From contig JASPKZ010005705.1 in assembly GCA_030220185.1 (NCBI GenBank), positions 424,501 through 488,500 of the forward strand: a stretch of DNA of 64,000 nucleotides. Direction: 5' to 3'. A model generated the notes under the pieces. That model saw only the letters and a program-made list of their open reading frames with translations. It was not told where the DNA came from and did not search any database. A program made the translations under genes and the position numbers. The DNA is from Diploptera punctata. Its lineage: Eukaryota; Arthropoda; Insecta; Blattodea; Blaberidae. Numbering within the stretch: the stretch's first letter is position 1; the number at the start of each line of letters is the position of its first letter. Below are positions 20,931 through 31,569 of the stretch, piece after piece.

Positions 20931-21620
20931 TCACTAAGTAATGCCACGAGTGATTTCCAAATTTATCTAGAGAATTTGGAATTCAAGAGTGGCATACGAA
21001 TAAAATTAAGCTGTTTACTTACAAATCATTATTTATCTATAGTTATTTTAAAAAATATATATATTTAATGTAAACGGCGATGTTTGAAAACAAATGAGAA
21101 ACTTTTATTATGCTTCATTTATTCATCACAGCAACCACATCATATTATTTATTGCCAAAGGATCGCAATATTGTAAGAATGCACCCTAGTGGAGAAATTT
21201 ATAACCAACATTATAGGTATTAATTAATTTCTGGTGTCCTATGATGTAAATATGTCAATTATATTTTTCTGCAACGTTATTTCCTGGAAAATAATTAGTT
21301 TAAGAAAGTGCAAACAGTGTTTTTTTTGTGATATAATCAATTGCTACAAATGTTTTTATATTATCTTCCGCATGCGATATCTGCTGACATTCATGCACTA
21401 TATGTACAATCTGGTAGCCGTATTTCTTGGCCCCCCCCCAAGTCACTGCAAAATAATGCTATGACCTATTCAGAATGTTAAAAAGGAGGTGCTTTCTTTA
21501 ATATGATATACTTTAGTTGATAAATTCGAGGCGAAACACGACTGTGATTGGTTGTAAATAAAAAATCATTAAAATGTAATTGTCATTGACTCCCATTTGG
21601 GGCATGAGTTAAAAAGTCAA
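20931..21620 (+). repeat. Family S repeat, unit 4
   Basis: Starts TCACTAAGTAATGCCACGAG and ends GGCATGAGTTAAAAAGTC. A C-run (21430-21438) and small deletions distinguish it from unit 1. Directly abuts unit 3. Confidence 0.78.
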
Positions 21621-22245
21621 ATTAATGTACTCAGGTAAACTTTTCGCTTACTGTATCATTGGAGCATCTGTTGAATGATTACGATCAATAGGCTTATATA
21701 TGACGGTAAATATTAAAAGGTATTCCCTCTTGGAAACAAACAGTGTTATTATGAAGTAAAGAAGAGCGCGTAACGAGATAAGTAGGGTGGTTGGGGGTAA
21801 ATTAATTGAAACTGTGTAACTTGAATACCAATTCTCAGTTAATAGGGTAATCAACCCTTAATGAGAACCCTGTCGCTGTTGATTAAACAAATGACTAGGA
21901 TACTTGTCAAGTGCAATCCTAGAGATTCAAAATAGACTGTTCTATTTTTTACAGTACATTCCCTATCTGTTAAAAATGTTTTTAACCTTGCAGAGGGAAT
22001 GCAGTCAATGGTAAGTATACTATTGCGAAGTAAACAAGTATCACTAGAGCTATCATTAGCAGTACATAAAAAACCGAATGCGTCAAAATCGGACCTATTG
22101 GGCAAAACTGGACATTCTTAAGGAACAACCAACTCCGTGACTACAGCAGGAGCTTTTCTGTTCTAGTTACACAACAGCATTAGTAATAGCAATACTAGCT
22201 CAAACGTCAACAACACCAAAAACAAAAATAATATTCTTTATTAGG
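21621..22245. other. Spacer with one unexplained frame
   Basis: A minus-strand frame at 21851-22105 (84 residues) has no family I recognise. The plus strand of the same stretch also has an open piece (NLAEGMQSMVSILLRSKQ, about 21984-22040). I cannot decide whether either was ever coding. Confidence 0.35.
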
Positions 22246-22740
22246 AATTTCTCTACAATACTGTAGTTTTCCTATAACCCATTTTAAATTTTACTCTTCC
22301 ATAAATTCCTATTCTCTGCATCACTCTCTGTTAGTCCTCTCGACACCATACTCCTATGCACTTCTTAAACTCACTGTTGTTTTGGTCTCTCCTTTCTTCT
22401 GTTACCCTCCACTTCAAAATTTAATATGATCTTTGGTATCCTGTCATATGACATCGTTTTTACGTGACAAAACTATTTCAGTCTTCTTTATTCAATAACT
22501 TCTAGAACATCTTTTTGAACCTCCATTATTTCCCTGATTTTGGTACTTCTAATTTTGTCTCATCTTGAATTTCTAGAAGCACTCCTCCAAAAGACCATCT
22601 CTTTCACCAATAGTTTATGTGCTTGTTATCTGCTTAATGCCCATGTTTCTGCCACCATACAATATACTCTCCAAAATGAAAATATAAATAAGTTATTTTA
22701 GATTTGTTCAAAAGTTTTACTCCCAAAACCGTGTTAACGG
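22246..22740 (-). mobile_element. LINE C-terminal relic, minus strand
   Basis: Minus-strand frames read VLVKEMVFWRSASRNSR, then ...FCHVKTMSYDRIPKIILNF and EVEGNRRKERPKQ, then SMVSRGLTESDAENREF. The order RxPKIIL, GxRRxxRP, GLTExDAxxR is a LINE ORF2 C-terminus. Stops are frequent; family unassigned. Confidence 0.6.
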
Positions 22741-22784
22741 GCGGGGAAAGGAGAAACGAGAAGAACAGGGAAGGAAGCGGAGGG

Positions 22785-23160
22785 CGGAAGGAAGAAGAAG
22801 AAGAAGAAGAAGAAGAAGAAGAAGAAGAAGAAGAAGAAGAAGAAGAAGAAGAGAAGGAGAGAAGAAGAAGAGGAGAAGAAGAAGAAGAAGAAGAAGGAGA
22901 AGAAGAAGAAGAAGGAGAAGAAGGAGAAGAAGAAGAAGAAGAAGAAGGAGAAGAAGAAGAAGAAGAAGAAGAAGGAGAAGAAGAAGAAGAAGAAGAAGAA
23001 GAAGAAGAAGAAGAAGAAGAAGAAGGAGAAGAAGAAGAAGAAGGATGAAGAAGAAGAAGAAGAAGAAGAAGAAGAAGAAGAAGAAGAAGGAGAAGAAGTA
23101 AGAAGGATGAGAAGAAGAAGAAGAGAAGAAGAAGAAGAAGGAGAAGAAGAAGAATGATAA
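22785..23160 (+). repeat. Long (GAA/GGA)n polypurine tract
   Basis: About 370 bp almost purely of G and A on the plus strand, mostly GAA with GGA interruptions. The glutamate-rich frame over it is an artefact. Long GAA tracts can form triplex DNA and impede polymerases; that is established for GAA repeats in general, and only the sequence is seen here. Confidence 0.95.
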
Positions 23161-23164
23161 GTAG

Positions 23165-23265
23165 AAGAGAATAATTATAAGAAGAAGAATTAGAATAATT
23201 ACAATTATAATAATAAATTATAATAATTAATAATATAATAATTAATAATAATAATAATAATAATT

Positions 23266-23296
<31 letters not shown>

Positions 23297-23384
23297 TTAT
23301 AATAATAATAACAATTACAATAATAATAATAACAATTACAATAATAATAACAATAATAATAATTATAATAATACTAATAATAAT

Positions 23385-23421
<37 letters not shown>

Positions 23422-23446
23422 TAATAATAATAATAATAATAATAAT
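23165..23446. repeat. (AAT)n with AAC and TAATTA interruptions
   Basis: About 280 bp of imperfect AAT triplets directly following the GAA tract and abutting a truncated LINE 3' region. Confidence 0.95.
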
Positions 23447-23826
23447 TGACCCTGCTGACATAAGTTCCCCTTACATCCCAATCATTCTCTTTATAATTTA
23501 CCTCCCTCAAATCATGGTTAATGTTATTCGCCCACCTCATTCTTGGCCAAGCTATTGGGCGCTTTCCTCTGGTTTTACTGGAAGAGTATTCATGCCCCTC
23601 TATCATTCCCCATTAATGCCACATATCCTGCCCATCGCAATCACAATATTTAACATTCTTATTATATTGGTTTCCCATAAAGATTACATACCCCACTCTT
23701 ATGTAATTTTCATCATTCATTTGTCTTTGCTACAAAAAAAATGTCCTAAGGACTTTATTCTCAGATACTCGTAATATTTTCTCCTTCTTTAAAGTAAGAA
23801 TCCATATTTCCACAACATTAAAATAT

Positions 23827-24136
23827 CCATCCATAGTAATTCTGCCCGAAGGCAGGTCCTTCACTGCAATCATAGCATTTTCATGCTATGCTTGCAGCTT
23901 TCCACACCGGTGAAGGATGATGATGATAATGATAATGGTAAGGATGATAATGATAAGGATGATGGCCACATGATTTCGGGGACCGTTTGGGCCTTAAAGT
24001 TTTCCTGACATTTGTCTTACAGGTGAGGAAAAACCCCGATAAAAACCTCACCCAGAAAAACTGCCCCGACCGGGGATCGAATACGGGCCCGCTGCGTGAC
24101 AAAGCAGCACGCTACCTCGAGACCACAGCGGTGGAC
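23827..24136 (-). mobile_element. SINE2, copy b
   Basis: Minus-strand SINE2 with tRNA-like end GTCCACCGCTGTGGTCTCGA and box B-like GTATTCGATCCCC at the right. It lacks part of the TACTAGGGAATTG segment present in copies a, c and d. Flanked by an 11-bp duplication CATTAAAATAT (23816-23826, 24137-24147) inside LINE A7. Confidence 0.92.
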
Positions 24137-24392
24137 CATTAAAATATAACTGGAAGAATAACAGTTTTATACATTTCCAGTTTTATGTTTTCTGAGATAA
24201 GTTAGGATAACAAGATTCCATTTAATGGAATTAATTTCCAGAATTGAACCTATGTTTAATTTCTTACTATACTTCATTCCTGTGTAATTATTGTCCCTAG
24301 GCATTTGAATTCAGGCACTTCTTCAAAATTTTTCTCATTTGTCATTAACTGTCCAATTCGATTATACAGTGTTTTTCTATGTATGACATATA

Positions 24393-24484
24393 TTCAGCAC
24401 GTATGGCTTACTGCCCGTGCGACCCATATTTGTAAATAATATTGTAAATATCTTACTTTTAATCTAATAAAGTCCTACTACTAC
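24393..24484 (+). mobile_element. Short retroposon tail, copy 1
   Basis: About 92 bp: GGCTTACTGCCCGTGCGACC, a TTGTAAATAATATTG stretch, then AATAAAGTCCTACTACTACT. It lies inside LINE A7, which continues on both sides. Two more copies at 26906-27000 (inverted) and 33258-33355. The AATAAA-like end and CTA tail point to a retroposed 3' end; parent unknown. Confidence 0.7.
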
Positions 24485-25094
24485 TAGTTTTATTAATGTT
24501 TACTTCCAGGCTCAATTTCTTAGTAATGCTGAATAGCATTTACGGTTTGATAAGTATACACTTGTTATTGCCCAATAATACTAAATCATCAATACGTGCC
24601 AACAAATTATTACCAATTAGTTGTAGCTTTCATTATCCTCTAAAGATCTGAAGCGATCTCTAGTACAAAATTGAACAATAGAAGAAATGTTGCATTTCCT
24701 TGCTTCAAATCATTGTAAATTAAAAAAGTGTCTGAAAACTGTTTGCCTACTCGTACCTTACTCTATGTGCCATTTAGACACATTCAAATAAGTCTAACAA
24801 ACTTTTTAGGACTTTCGAAGTTCAGTGTGATTATATACAACTTCTCCCTTTTAATCGAATCATATTCCTTTTCAAGTCTACATGTACATAGTTGATGTAC
24901 ACTGCCATTATATTAATATTTATTTTATAAAATCTGTCTTATACTCAAAATCTGATCTACTGTAGATCTATTGCTTCTAAATCAACATTGATGATTACCT
25001 TTACGTAGTCAATGTAGTAAGTCTGGATACTAATATATTATTAGTTTTTGAGGGAAAATAGGATGATAAGATTACCTGAATTGCGTAAGAGAAT

Positions 25095-25107
25095 GTCAAT
25101 GATGATG

Positions 25108-25145
<38 letters not shown>
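25095..25145. repeat. (GAT)n(AAT)n microsatellite
   Basis: GATGATGAT changing into AAT triplets. Confidence 0.95.
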
Positions 25146-25147
<2 letters not shown>

Positions 25148-25460
25148 AATCCGTGAAATAACTCCCTAGAGCCAAGATCAACTGTAAAAGTTTCCCGCAT
25201 TGCGAATCTGAAAAAAAAAAAAAAAAAGTACAGGGAATTACGTGGCAACTCAGTCTCTCAATCCCAGTTACAATTTTCTTAACAGTAATTCGAAGGTTTT
25301 TATATCAAGAAGAAAATTTACTGCTCTCACGAGACTGAGTGGATCTGACTCGGACCCAATTCAAAATTCAAAATAAAAATCAAAGGCATAGTCGGCAATC
25401 GAACATGGGACTCTGCGATGTTAATCAGACATTCTAACCCATACACAACTGTATGGGTCA
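25146..25460. other. Spacer with poly-A run and tRNA-like remnant
   Basis: A 17-base A run at about 25211-25227. 25375-25460 resembles a tRNA-derived SINE end on the minus strand (GTTCGATTGCCGAC as T-arm, TGGGTTAGAATG as box A side). It abuts the AAT tract that follows. No gene. Confidence 0.4.
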
Positions 25461-25466
25461 ATACCA

Positions 25467-25532
<66 letters not shown>

Positions 25533-25535
25533 TAC
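25461..25535. repeat. (AAT)n microsatellite
   Basis: Uninterrupted AAT triplets directly left of SINE2 copy c. Confidence 0.95.
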
Positions 25536-25881
25536 TCCATCCATAGTAATTCTGCCCGAAGGCAGCTCCTTCACTGCAATCATAGCATTTTCATGCTATG
25601 CTTGCAGCTTTACTAGGGAATTGTAGGTGTGGTAGCTTCCCGTTGCTTTCCACACCGGTGAAGGATGATGATGATGACGATGATAATGATAAGGATGGTG
25701 ATAATGAAGGCCATGTGATTTCGGGGACCGTTTGGGCCTTAACGTTTTCCTGACATTTGTCTTACAGGTGAGGAAAAACCCCGATAAAAACCTCACCCAG
25801 AAAAACTGCCCCGACCAGGGATCGAACCCGAACCCGCTGCGTAACAAGGCAGCAGGCTACCTCGAGACCACAGCGGTGGAC
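25536..25881 (-). mobile_element. SINE2, copy c
   Basis: Full-length SINE2 on the minus strand. Right end GTCCACCGCTGTGGTCTCGA, box B-like GGTTCGATCCC, shared core CCTGACATTTGTCTTACAGG, left end CCATCCATAGTAATTCTGCC. It sits between AAT tracts, so its target duplication cannot be distinguished. Confidence 0.92.
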
Positions 25882-25889
25882 ATAATAAC

Positions 25890-25893
25890 AGCA

Positions 25894-25962
<69 letters not shown>
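25890..25962. repeat. (AAT)n microsatellite
   Basis: AAT triplets right of SINE2 copy c. Confidence 0.95.
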
Positions 25963-25965
<3 letters not shown>

Positions 25966-26254
25966 TTATGTGGTTGTTATTTTAGGGTACAGGATATAAT
26001 AGACCTAAATAAAGACACAGATCAATAAGTGAAAACAATTATATAGTTGAAGAGTTGTTTAAGATGCAGTGACGTCAGATGGGACGCTACATGTGGATTG
26101 AGAAGGATTTAACTGGTGTCACGACCCGATATATTATCAATTTAATTAAATGAACAAGTGCTATTCTTACACAAGTTTTATTCGTGTCATTCCATTGTAA
26201 CGAACATCATATTGTGTTTCATCTCTTATGCTTAACAAGTATCATAATCTTTCT
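25963..26254. other. No recognised feature
   Basis: Spacer; nothing identifiable. Confidence 0.4.
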
Positions 26255-26312
26255 GCTGTACTTAATTTTGTACTAGAGCATGCCATTAAATCTTTAGAAG
26301 ACGAAGTGACTC
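26255..26312 (+). mobile_element. LINE family A, tiny internal fragment A8
   Basis: 58 bp that translate as LNFVLEHAIKSLEDE, the family-A segment just after motif B. The flanks do not continue the LINE, so it is an isolated internal scrap. Confidence 0.7.
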
Positions 26313-26459
26313 AAAAGTTATCATACACTCAATATAATAGAAGAAAATTATTGAAATTAAAGGTTATGTATGTTGTTTAGGATCGTAAAAGTTTTATAAT
26401 GTTTATTCTAATATCATCTCGTAACTAGAGATTGGTAAGAAACTATATAAATGGAATTA

Positions 26460-26650
26460 TATAGGAGGCATAGCAGATGGAAGACCGAAGATAAGATGGG
26501 AAGATGACACAATGAACGATCTAAAGAAACTGAAAGTACTAACTTGAATGTGGCAAGAGACAGATTGGCATGGAGGAGGATTGTTGAGAAGGCCAAAACT
26601 TTCACCTTTGTAGTTCTCGCGCCTTAGGAGGAGGAGGAGGATGATGATCT
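26460..26650 (+). mobile_element. LINE C-terminal fragment (RPKLSP-ending family), copy 1
   Basis: Reads GIADGRPKIRWEDDTMNDLK, a short gap, then LLRRPKLSPL and a GGAGGAGGAGGATGATGAT tail. A relative lies at 52170-52360. Both end in the same peptide and in GAT triplets. The minus-strand frames over it are shadows. Confidence 0.7.
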
Positions 26651-26651
26651 C

Positions 26652-26698
26652 ACTATCACTATTGAAACCGTAAGTCCATGGCCGCGCGGACATAAGCA
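26652..26698 (-). mobile_element. LINE family A, 3'-terminal scrap A19
   Basis: 47 bp matching only the last bases of family A (TGGCCGCGCGGACATAAGC). It abuts the tail of the previous LINE. Confidence 0.7.
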
Positions 26699-26905
26699 TC
26701 CTAACATTAACAATTTATTATAAAATAAATGGGGTTTAATGAAACAAACAATACAATGAAGCAATCATAATTCTACGTAAGATGGAAATGCAATCCAGTA
26801 AAATGTTTTCAATCCTGTTTGTTTACCTTGTAGGTGATTAAGGTGCTACAGTTCATTTTTCTATTGATTCAGTAACGATCAAAAGTACATACATACATAA
26901 GGACT
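26699..26905. other. No recognised feature
   Basis: Spacer. Confidence 0.4.
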
Positions 26906-27000
26906 TATTAAACTAAAAGTAAGATACGTACGTTATTTACAAATATGGATCGCACGGGCAGTAAGCCGTACGTGCTGTTGACAGTCCTTTACAATAAGTT
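26906..27000 (-). mobile_element. Short retroposon tail, copy 2
   Basis: Inverted copy of the element at 24393-24484: GGTCGCACGGGCAGTAAGCC-like core (here GATCGCACGGGCAGTAAGCC), with GTGCTGTTGACAGTCC at its 5' side, as in copy 3. Confidence 0.7.
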
Positions 27001-27424
27001 GATGTTAAAAAAACAATAATATTGCAATTAGATATCAATACAATTACATTATTCATTAACTTAGTTATGTAGAATTATCAAGAACTAATGGCATTGCAAT
27101 TTGCTAATATATTTATTTATTCCTGAATAAGTGTTGTTCTTATTTTCCGCGTTTTGTCCAGAAATTTACCCAGGTTTATCCAATTTTCTGGGTTTACCAG
27201 TAACTCGTAGCATGCCAATCTTGATCAAAAGTAATACCACAACATTCTCTGCAGACATATGAGATATCGGATATAAAAAACAACAAAAGATTTAAGAAAA
27301 TTTGTCGTAAGGTTTAGATACATAACCAATGTACAAGTCTATAAAAATTCAGAAATTGTAAACAGACCTCGAAGAACAATTCAAGGAATTATTGATAGAA
27401 ATGGCAATTCAAAATATGATCTTT
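27001..27424. other. No recognised feature
   Basis: Spacer left of LINE A9. No frame or repeat identified. Confidence 0.4.
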
Positions 27425-28300
27425 AGTGGATGAAGAAGGCCTACAACTCAATGGTATTAATAAGCTGTTAGTTTATGCTGATTATGTAGTACTATTGGGC
27501 GATAGCGAAGAGATACTAAAGGCCAACACGCACACACTATTAACACTATGAATTTGGGATTGGAAGTAATATCAATAAAACTAGATATATGGTCACACAT
27601 AGAAATACATTATATAATGGAAATGGACAGCTAATGTCAAATGAGGGAAATTTTGAGGAAGTGGATGAATTCAAATACCTAGGAACAATAATCACAAACT
27701 GGAATGAGATGCGCAAGGAAATTAAATAGCCTATAGGCTCAATTGTAGAAACGCGTGCTATTATGCATTACAGAGACTCTTGACTTCCCAACTCCTTTCA
27801 AAAAATATTAAACTGAAAATATAAAAACTATTATTTTACCAGTTATATTATATGAATGCGAAACATAGATTCTTACTTCAAGGGAGGAAAGGAGATTACG
27901 AGTATTTGATAATAACGTTCTTAGGAATTTTTTATTGGACCCACCCAACGAGCCTACAACAGACAGGTGAATGGAGAAGACTGCATAACAATGAATTACA
28001 TGGTCTTTATAGGAAGCCATATATCAGAAGAGTTAAGTCTCGTATACTGCGATGGGCAGGACATGTGGCACAAATGGGAAATCAAAGACGTGCATGGAAG
28101 CTTCTAGTAGGAAAAACAGAGAGAAAACTCCCAGTTGGTAGACCAGGAATAAGGTGGGAGAATAACATTAATTATGATTTGAGGGAAGTAGATTGTATAT
28201 GGGGATGATTGGAAAACATTAGCTCAGGATAGGGATGTATGGAGAGCTTATGTCCGCGCGGCCACATGAACCTACGAGTTCGATAGTGCTAGTGAGTTAT
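27425..28300 (+). mobile_element. LINE family A, copy A9
   Basis: Plus-strand 5'-truncated copy starting at DEEGLQLNGINKLLVYAD; the YADD here reads YADY-like (GCTGATTATG), so the second catalytic Asp is lost. It continues through the thumb and LVGKTERKLPVGRPGIRW to a 3' end TTCGATAGTGCTAGTGAG. Several frameshifts. The frame 27852-28208 covers only the last third. Confidence 0.9.
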
Positions 28301-28442
28301 TTTAGTTATATATACCATGTTTCAATTTGTTAACAAATATAATGTTAGTCGGATATCAAAACATTAATAGATTACAGCAATTTTTAAATAATATGTAAGA
28401 AAATTAGCTTATTTTCTTCTTATTCTTCTTCTTCATCTGATA
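28301..28442. other. No recognised feature
   Basis: Short spacer. Confidence 0.4.
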
Positions 28443-28740
28443 TTAGGCATTATATGGACTTTTACCATCCCAACTTCTCTAAAAAGATGTTAAACTGGAA
28501 ATATATAAAACTGTTCTTCTCCCCAGTTACCCAGTTATATGGATGCGCGAAACATGAACTCTGATTTAAGGGAGGAAAAATATTAAAAGTATTCGAGAAT
28601 AAAGTTCTTGTGAAAATTTTTAGATTAAAGAGGAGATAAATAGACAGGTGAATGGAGAAGACTTACATACCAGTGAGATACATGATATTTAAGGGAATTC
28701 AGATGTAATGTCTCGTAGACTGCGATGGGCAGCACAAGTT
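28443..28740 (+). mobile_element. LINE family A, copy A10, decayed
   Basis: Thumb and following segment of family A: LKIYKTVLLPSYPVIWMR-like frames, KVFENKVLVKIFRLKRR, then RRLRWAAQV. Ends inside the coding part, so both ends are truncated. Confidence 0.75.
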
Positions 28741-29640
28741 CCATGATTACAGAAACTTCCTGTTCTGGAAATGTGTTGACATTTTTTCGAAAAAAAGAAA
28801 ATGAATTTTGAATGTCTTTGCCCACGGGTCTGTTTGGGCGTAAGTGCATGTTACTGTTCTACGAATTAAATAAAAAAATACGAATACATACATGGCTACA
28901 GTATTTATACATCTTCACTAATATATAAAAAATGTGTAAAATATTGATTGGGTATATTATATACGAGCCTACGTCTACAGGAGGCATACATGCGTAATGA
29001 TACACTTCTATATTCATAAATAATAAGTCCATGTGTATAGATACAAAAATCTGACTTTGTACAATAACAAAAATAAATTTACCTACAAAATAGACTTCAA
29101 AAGAACCCACTCACCCACCCACATACACACACATGCCCAGGTACATACACACCCACATACGCACGCACATCACTCCTCCAGCACACAGTAAATTCATTAG
29201 AAAATAATTAATTTAAGAACATTTAATATATAATACAATTGCTGATTAAAAGCAAATACCATATCAATGTTCTCATTATAATTAACATAAATTTCTTCAT
29301 TGAGTCCAAATTTTACCATCCCCAAATTCCTTAATGTGTCCAAATATTTGCACGTTTTTACATTTCACTCGAGCACTCCTAAGAGATCCTAACACGCCAC
29401 TCTCACACGATCCGACCTAATACATTTATCCGGTAGCAATTGTAATCTAAGTTGTTTTGCCTCCCTACAAAATGCTATAATACTCGTATGTTGCCAATTT
29501 TTCCCGCTCATTGCAGACAGACCCTAGTTTAATACCTTCTTCGCTTGCTAAATATTGGATAATTCATCCATCAAAATGAAACCATGCAATAGCACTTCTA
29601 CCATCCCCATCCAAAGTGTCAATATACTTCTCCCTCTCCC
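28741..29640. other. Long spacer without recognised gene
   Basis: Contains a CA/CCCAC-rich stretch at about 29108-29165 (ACCCACATACACACACATGC). The two minus-strand frames here have no family similarity and no supporting signal. Confidence 0.45.
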
Positions 29641-29644
29641 AAGA

Positions 29645-29850
29645 GAATTTAATTAAACTCCTTATAGGGAAACCAGAGGGAAAGCCCCCAATAGGTAGGG
29701 CAAAAATAAAGTGGGAAAATAGCATTAACCATGATTTGAGGGAGGTAAATTATACAGGGAAATGAATGAAAAACATAGGCTCAGGATATGGATAACTTTT
29801 GTTCGGGCGGCCATGGATCTACGGGTTCGATAGCGCCAGTTAGGAAGTTA
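29645..29850 (+). mobile_element. LINE family A, copy A11, 3' end
   Basis: Reads IGKPEGKPPIGRAKIKWENS-like, then the conserved 3' end with GGGTTCGATAGCGCCAGTTA. Frameshifted by small indels; older than A12 just downstream. Confidence 0.8.
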
Positions 29851-29892
29851 GTTAGTTCTTCTCCAGTGTAATTTAACGTTTCGTCTTATACG

Positions 29893-29992
29893 TATGTACT
29901 TTTATACGGCACCACACTACCCGGACCTTACAGTGGCACGACCTTTTGGGGAAGGAATTTAAACTTTGGATTACAGGCATATTACTTTTGAC
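29893..29992 (-). mobile_element. SINE3, partial, split by LINE A12
   Basis: Left-end segment of SINE3 (TACTTTTATACGGCACCACA, CAGTGGCACGACCTTTTGGG). The LINE at 29993 interrupted it; the 15-bp target CATATTACTTTTGAC returns at 30857. The continuation past 30871 is short and diverged. Confidence 0.65.
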
Positions 29993-30856
29993 TTACTTAC
30001 TCACTGGCACTATCGAACCCGTAGGTTCATGGCCGCGCGGACATAAGCTCTCCATACATCCCTATCCTGAGCTAATGCTTTCCAATCATTTCCTGTATAA
30101 TCTACTTCCCTCAAATCATAGTTAATGTTGTTCTCCCACCTCATTCTTGGTCTACCAACTGGGCGTTTTCCTTCTGGCTTTCCTACAAGAAGTTTCCATG
30201 CAAGTCTTTCATTCCCCATACGCGCAACATGTCCTGCCCATCGCAGTCTACGGGACTTAACTGTTCTTATTATATCTGGCTTCCTATAAAGACCATGTAG
30301 TTCATTGTTATGTAGTCTACTCCATTCACCTGTCTGTTCATCTCTCTTTGGTCCAAAAATTTTCCTAATAACTTTATTCTCAAATACTCGTAATCTCCTT
30401 TCCTCCCTTAAAGTAAGAGTCCATGTTTCGCACCCATATAATATAACTGGTAGAATAATAGTTTTATATATTTTCAGCTTAACGTTTTTTGAAAGGAGTT
30501 GGGACATCAAAAGTCTCTGCAATGCATAATAGCATGCATTTCCAGAATTGAGCCTATGTTTAATTTCTTTGTGCATCTCATTCCTATTTGTGATTATTGT
30601 TCCTAGGTATTTGAATTCAGCCAATTCCTCAAAATTTCCCTCATTTGTCATTAGCTGTCCATTTCCATTATATAATGTATTTCTACGTGTGACCATATAT
30701 TTAGTTTTACTGATATTTACTTCCAGTCCTAATTTCTTAGTGTTACTCAATAGTGTGTGCGTGTTGGCCTTTAGTATCTCCTCGCTATCGGCCAGTAGTA
30801 CCACATCATCAGCATAAACTAACAGCTTATTAATACCATTCAGTTGTAAGCCTTCC
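29993..30856 (-). mobile_element. LINE family A, copy A12 (best-kept C-terminal half)
   Basis: 864-bp 5'-truncated insertion flanked by a perfect 15-bp duplication CATATTACTTTTGAC (29978-29992, 30857-30871). One continuous minus-strand frame runs to the natural end at 30010 and covers motif C LLVYADDVVLLADSEE, the thumb YLGTIITNRNEMHKEIKHRL, LYGCETWTLTLREERRLRVF, WAGHVARMGNERLAWKLL and GRPRMRWENNINYDLREVDY. The first residues of that frame come from host sequence. The intact frame and perfect duplication argue for a recent insertion. Confidence 0.96.
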
Positions 30857-30871
30857 CATATTACTTTTGAC

Positions 30872-31020
30872 ACACAAGAAAATAGAGAGCATCCCCGAAT
30901 GATTGATTAGCTCAATCTAGGCCCACCTCCGAGACAACTTTAAGAGAAACATGTCATTCTCACATTCATAGTAGACTAAATATGGCTTCTGTTTCTTCCT
31001 CTACGCATGAAAGCTGGCAG
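30872..31020. other. No clear feature
   Basis: Possible SINE3 remainder (GATTAGCTCAATCTAGGC resembles a decayed box A side); too diverged to assign. Confidence 0.35.
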
Positions 31021-31024
31021 CTTG

Positions 31025-31395
31025 TTGCGTGTTCATTCACTATAGGTCCGGGGTATGGTGACAAACTTCCATCGTAGTTGTGGTCTTCCTAAAGATCTTT
31101 TCTGCTGAGGTGTCCAGTCACGTACTTTCTTCACTAATCTACTGTTCTCCATTCTATCTATTTGATCGTCCCAATTGAGTCTTCTATCATTTACCCAGAG
31201 GTTTATAGGTTCAATTTCACATTCTTCTCTAATAACAGAGCTGCAAATTTTCTCTCTCAGCTAGTTTCCTACAATTTTCCTTAAAACTTTAATTCGGTTG
31301 TTTCATTAATTTGCGTTTTGAGTTTTTGTTCGGCATTCACAACCATATGTTAGAACTGGTCTTATGACAGATTTGTAAATATGGCGAATACGATA
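31025..31395 (-). mobile_element. LINE relic, thumb to C-terminus, minus strand
   Basis: Minus strand reads IYKSVIRPVLTYGCECRTKT, a decayed middle, then IEWRTVD and GHLSRKDL. The IRPVLTYGxExxT block is the RT thumb signature, different from family A (ILPVILYGCETW). Strongly decayed. Confidence 0.65.
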
Positions 31396-31396
31396 A

Positions 31397-31565
31397 TATT
31401 ATGATGGCCAGATGAGGTTAAGGAACAGTTTGGCAAAGTTTCCTGACATTTGTCTTAAAGGCAAAGGAAAAATAAAAAATGTAGCCAGGAAACTAGTCCT
31501 GAGTACGATATCTTTAAACAGGATATGAACCGAAGGGTCCCTAGCCTAAATTCATATCACTTAAG
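31397..31565 (-). mobile_element. SINE2/3-type fragment
   Basis: Contains the shared SINE core TTTCCTGACATTTGTCTTAA and, toward the right, a decayed tRNA-like end (GAACCGAAGGGTCCCTAGCC). Opposite in orientation to the next element. Confidence 0.55.
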
Positions 31566-31569
31566 AAAA

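Larger units (their letters stand above)
23447..25030 (-). mobile_element. LINE family A, copy A7, old and twice interrupted
   Basis: Minus-strand remains of the C-terminal part, the thumb and the YADD region (about 24560-24600), reaching back to the TDQIF-SIRQ region. The 3' terminus (GTTCGATAGTGCCAG) is missing. Interrupted by a SINE2 (23827-24136) and a short retroposon (24393-24484). Divergence is clearly higher than in A3, A6 or A12, so it is older. Confidence 0.88.

Noticed and set aside
21851..22105. 84-residue minus-strand frame as a gene
   Set aside because: No recognisable domain, and the opposite strand is open as well in part; coding potential undecided.
22704..23048. 114-residue glutamate-rich open frame
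   Set aside because: It is the translation of a GAA/GGA microsatellite; no non-repeat domain.
23205..23606. Isoleucine-rich frame fused to a LINE C-terminus
   Set aside because: AAT tract read through into LINE A7; not a protein.
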